Below are positions 59,474-64,000 of a stretch of DNA of 64,000 bases, piece by piece. The stretch spans positions 28,108,769 through 28,172,768 of the forward strand of contig CM053248.1 in assembly GCA_028583405.1 (NCBI GenBank), in the 5' to 3' direction. The notes under the pieces are model-generated. The model saw only the letters and a list, made by a program, of their open reading frames with translations. It was not told the origin of the DNA and ran no database searches. The translations under genes and the position numbers were made by a program. Numbering within the stretch: position 1 is the stretch's first letter; each line of letters begins with the position of its first letter. Origin of the DNA: Pogonophryne albipinna. Its lineage: Eukaryota > Chordata > Actinopteri > Perciformes > Artedidraconidae.

Positions 59474-60645
59474 CCTCCTGGGACCCAGCCCATTGAAAAT
59501 GTCCACTGTAGTGGACATTTTGTTAACATGCATCTCCTTTTACTCTTTTGAGCTACTCTATCAATCCCTGATCAATCCTGGTCTTTCCAGTGATATGTCA
59601 TTGGTTAAAATTGCATGCTGGGAAGTTCCTCTTTCTTTTCATCCCAAATGGCTGGCATACGAAAAACAAAATTGTATAGAAGCAGGAGTCAAATATTGTT
59701 GAATAATTGTCATTTTTACCATGAAAATCATATATGTTCTTGTTTATTAACATGTGAGGAACTATATAATTAGTTCTGAAAGCAATTAAATAATTCAAGT
59801 TTTCAAATAACAGCCCTTTTATAAATGTCCATTCTAGTGGACGTCAGGACCATCTTCATGGACTTTATGACTCAATAATATTGTTGCAGGAGACGGAACT
59901 GAAGCAGACATTTTCTGTACCAGATAGTTCAGGGAGATTAAGATGTTGAGCTCTCAGATGATGAGAGAGATGAGGCTTTCACACCTGGGATAGAAGAGGG
60001 TCAAGAAGAAGGGGGGGAAGATGCAGGATGCTCCATGAGCGCACAGATAGATACATAGAGACAGATAGGGACGAGCTGGAAAGACATGGCCCCCTGTGGG
60101 CCAAGAGTAGCACGTATGTCTTATTGTTGTTTTTATTTTAAGTGGAGCCATGAAAAATGAGAATTGCCTCAGGAATGCAAGCTTTGTTTCTATGAGCAGG
60201 TCAAATGGAGACCACATCCATAAAACTAGTCAAGATGACCCTACAGCCCGTGCCGACTGGAGTCAGTGAGGTACTTTTCCCACTACATTGACTACAAAGT
60301 CTTTGAAGATCTGGAAAGATTCACCAAAAAACAAGCTAGTTTTGTATTGACCAAATAAACAGCAATGTTCAGATCAATTACTTATTCATGTTTTAAATAA
60401 AGGTGAATGTATTATTGTATTAATATCACTCTATAACCATAATACGTTACATAGTCCATCTGTTAATTGTGGCTGTCTTTTCAAACTAATATGGTCCCGA
60501 CGTCCTCTACAGTGGACATACTATAACATTTTAAAATAAAATAAAAAAAGTCTAAATTGCAAGATGTTTTTTTAACCCTAAATAGGTAGGAAATCACAAA
60601 AAAAAAGGAAATTGGAAGACACGTTGTTTCTCGGGTCCCAGGAGG
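59474..60645. mobile_element. Internally deleted piggyBac-like element (tentative)
   Basis: The inverted ends are CCTCCTGGGACCC (59474-59486) and GGGTCCCAGGAGG (60633-60645). GTCCACTGTAGTGGAC-type palindromic motifs recur near both ends (59500, 59825, 60505). Inside are remnants resembling the N-terminus of a piggyBac-family transposase: an acidic DVELSDDERDEAFT-like stretch near 59942, and YFSHYIDYKVFEDLERFTKK near 60270-60330, possibly across a frame change. No TTAA is present at either edge, so the superfamily call is uncertain. Confidence 0.6.
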
Positions 60646-63590
60646 CTATAGTATGAATTATCTATGCTCCCCAAAGAGCAAATCAATTGCATCAACCAGT
60701 TCATGATTAGATTCTGTTTGAATCTGGAATGACATTGCCACATCATCTTTCCACTTTTCCTTTGTTTCCCTCCAAGAAGGTCAGCTCTTATAACGAGGCT
60801 ACTGTATTATGAATGGAAAGGCCTATTTGAATTCATTATGATCTATTTACTTCATATTTCCTTATCATCCGTGGATTTCTTTGGCAGTGTTGGAGTGATG
60901 GAAGGATCTCTTGGCCACAGATTAAAGGAATTATCAGATGAATATTGATATGTTTGATTGAACCCTGGGAGCTGTGGCTTACATTTGTTTGGACTGAACA
61001 CATAAGACACAAATATGATTCATAGTCATGAGCTTCCTTTTGGTAATTATTCATACTTCGTCCTTTCCGTTATAAACATCTTATTTAATGAAAAACAGAA
61101 GGGTGCTGCACATAATGCATATACATACCGGGGCACTGGGGTCCATATGGGATGCGCCTCATTTGCCATTGACTTAATCTTCAAAAATTAACTATTACTA
61201 TTTGAAAATATTTTGGTAAAAGAAAAAAAACCTCTGCAGTGTAACCAAACTATAAAAGTACTCCCTCCTCAAAAAAAAAAAATGTTTAGAAATCGAGAAC
61301 TCTCTAAGAGGCAAGGTTATATTTATTACTGTAATGAATTTGTGCCTTTTGCCATTTTCACAGGTGCATTATGTTACAGTAGTTAGCTTTCTGGAAAGGG
61401 ACAAGGTCCCCCGAGCTTCTTAGTGAATCTGACACCCTTATTCAAAGGACACACATAAAAGCTAAATGTTATTGTAAAGCTGTTAGGACAAACTCTAGCA
61501 GGGAACAAACTGCTTAACACTCATCATTGTTATTGAAACAAATGACAGCCACTGAGATGAAAGACAATATTCTGTTACACGTCCGCAGTATTTATTCCAA
61601 ACCAGCAAGTCTATTATGTTGTGTTTGCCATGTCATGCTCTTCTTTAAATCAATTGTGTGCCATCATGATTAACACATTTTGCATCATCTGGTAATGTCC
61701 TAAGCTTTCACTCCTGTAGCTGTTAGCGTGTTTGAACTCGGGGTGACCTAAATGTTTCACCGCTTCCTGTGTGGCGCCTCAGCAGTGTCATAGCTGCTAT
61801 CGTTTGATGGTAATTGCGTCTCTCCTCCGGCTCTTAGCATGCTGAGATGGTTCCTCATCCAAAGGCAGTTCCTTTACTGCTCTGAAAACCTGCATGCATT
61901 GTCTTTTTTTATTCAATCCAAATAGCTTGCGGTCAAAAACACTCTTAAATATGGGTTGCTCGAAAGGAGGCGGAGGAGGCGTATAAATCCATAACAACAG
62001 CAATTATTTATTAGTGACAGCTTTCTATGGCCATTTTAGTTCAAATGCTTCCACTGCAATTGATCCCCAAATAAAAATCAATGTTTATGTGAAAGCCGTA
62101 GCTTTTAACCCAACGGACTGCTGGCTCCGTAAGGTCAAGGATTGAGTGAGTGAAGTTATTTTTGCTCCTTGTGTTATTAGATTGCCTATCTATCATTGTA
62201 GTGTCATGTGATTGATACTGACTAGGCTTGAAAGAAAGATGGAGCAAGGCCATTGTTGCTCCCACACAAGTGTAAAGTGCTGAATGCAACAGCAACTTGT
62301 GTAGAAAAAGGGTTTGAAATGAGCCACCAGCTAATCACCTACTGCTTCTGCTGCATCATGGCTCTACACAACATTTACAAACCCAGCATGTTTAGTAGAA
62401 AAGCAGCAGTTGGGTTTGCAGTTGTGGAAGGATGATTACCACCATGTATGTTTGCAAATCAGTTAAATTAGGGAAAATCTACTCATTGCTGTCCACTTAA
62501 AATCGCATGAACTGTTCATTAGCTTTTTCATATGCTTGATGAATTCATTTAACCATAGGATTCTAACCATCACATTTAACTTTCCAGGTATGAAAAAAAT
62601 ATTTTCTGTATACTGCTGAATTGGTTTACTCTCCTGAGTGTATTTGTTTTGAACTGAATGCATCTCTTCAGGCCTTTAATTGCACACGTGTTGCTCCTTC
62701 CTTCCACGAGGTAGATAACACCATCTGCTCCTTGTCCGCACAAGTCCAATCATAATTTCAAAAAGAGAAAAATATATTCAGTTCCTTGGCAAAGATTTCA
62801 TAGTGCTAAGGGAAGCTTATTAGAGAATATGAAACACATGTTTTTATTTTTACTTTAAAAGTGTTTAATATTACACCATTATTTGCAGTGGTATGTGTTT
62901 GAAAGAGATGTATGCAATGTTGATCTTTGAGTTCTTTGGGATTGTAAGCACATCAGGCAGATGTCTCTCTCTGGGTTTCAAAAGGTGCCAGAAACAGATG
63001 CTTCCCACGCATTTCAAAGGAGACATTTTCTTGGCGTTTGGCCTTGATCATTTTCCGGATATGATTAGATCCCAACACATGGCTTCAGTCATTAACTGGG
63101 AGGCAAACAAAGTCAATAAAATAAGTTTGAGTGTGTTTTACTTCACCTTTAAGTGCGATGCTGAAACGATTGGATATTGAATTGATTTCATCCATACTAT
63201 TCGGATAATGGATTAATCAGCAACACAATTTTGTCCCAAAGAATGACCAATTTCTCAAATGTGAGAATTTGTTACTTTTCGTCTTTTTCTATATCCTTAC
63301 AAATTGAATTTATATTCAGTTTCTTTTTGTCAAACAAACATGCAATTTGACTTCTCTGGTTCTTTTTCATCAACTATCCATCTATTTTCATAAATATATA
63401 CTGTTTACACAACCCATGTTTATATATTAGTAGTAGACCAAATATATAGATATGTCACTATATGTACAGATGTCCAATTTCACTTTTCACTTGTTACTTT
63501 AACTCATTTCGTACTTCATCATTTAGATGACCAAATATGTATATATGCTGACAGTTATTTTACTCTTATTTTTACTCATCTCCTATTTCA
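60646..63590. other. AT-rich intergenic DNA
   Basis: No gene, RNA or clear repeat that I can support in this stretch. Confidence 0.5.
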
Positions 63591-63760
63591 GTCTTTTATT
63601 ATGATTATCATTATTATTTAAAAACATTTCTTGATTTTATTTTTGATTTTATTAATCTGTGTGAATCTGTGCTGTCCTGTTTTTCACGCTTACCCTGTTG
63701 CTGCTTGTACAACTGAATTTCCCCATGGGGATTAATAAAAGTCCATCTTATCTTATCTTA
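63591..63760 (+). repeat. LINE 3' tail with (TCTTA)n
   Basis: Contains GTGCTGTCCTGTTTTTCACG, then GTACAACTGAATTTCCCCAT, GGGGATTAATAAAAG and a short TATCT-type repeat. This is the familiar 3' end of a teleost non-LTR retrotransposon. Only the tail is present. Confidence 0.75.
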
Positions 63761-64000
63761 ACTAGACAAACATCTTGTGCAAAATCTTTAAAAAAGGGAT
63801 GAAATAATGTACAGTAAGCCTCCATTAATAAGGCGAGACACGGCAGGCAAAAACATCGTTTTTCAAGTACTGGTCAATTTTGAGATTTTGTGCTATTTTG
63901 ATTCTATAACATGTTTTCTTTCAGGCTTTTGGAAGGAAAACGTACAAAATACACATTTAAGTGTTTATTTTACTATAGTTTGTCTATTTGCGTCTGTAGA

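Noticed and set aside
61797..62003. Minus-strand frame near 61.9 kb as a possible exon of a new gene
   Set aside because: No recognised domain, splice sites or supporting neighbours.

Overview
This window is nuclear DNA from a bony fish, most likely a teleost. It carries vertebrate genes with short GT-AG exons, full-length vertebrate orthologues, and a load of fish-type transposons (hAT, piggyBac, LINE tails, a gypsy-like LTR element). No bacterial or viral genome organisation is present.

Layout. From 1 to about 10.5 kb is a compact block of three genes. acadsb is on the minus strand; its last exons lie off the left edge. ikzf5 is on the plus strand, head-to-head with acadsb. pstk is on the minus strand, tail-to-tail with ikzf5. 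The same three genes lie together on human 10q26.13 with the same relative orientations, so this is a conserved cluster. From 11.7 to 20.2 kb is a complete 22-exon minus-strand ADAM metalloprotease, closest to ADAM9. From 22.4 to 57.3 kb is a complete plus-strand PARG (poly(ADP-ribose) glycohydrolase) gene with 16 coding exons. Its introns, mainly intron 7 (29.3-36.0 kb) and intron 11 (37.8-53.1 kb), hold most of the mobile DNA. From 57.3 to 64 kb is the PARG 3' UTR and gene-poor intergenic DNA with transposon remnants.

The exon models were checked by reading phase. The ADAM9-like model sums to 811 codons including stop, PSTK to 354 and IKZF5 to 409. PARG sums to 764 codons only after allowing for one extra base in its large exon 2, which looks like a frameshift in this allele or assembly.

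The most unusual DNA is in the PARG introns. A 4,503-bp piggyBac element has a TTAA target duplication, matching terminal repeats, about 0.9-kb subterminal inverted repeats and an intron-containing transposase. It is inserted inside the LTR of a gypsy-like retrotransposon. With the piggyBac removed, the LTR contains a perfect 110-bp palindrome over its poly(A) signal, plus a second 51-bp hairpin. Downstream is a broken gag whose middle is a roughly 700-bp coding minisatellite for Leu/Glu-rich coiled coil. Intron 7 holds two related elements carrying arrays of exactly 147-bp units. I see no clear evidence of a wholly new biological system; these nested repeat structures are the best candidates for follow-up.
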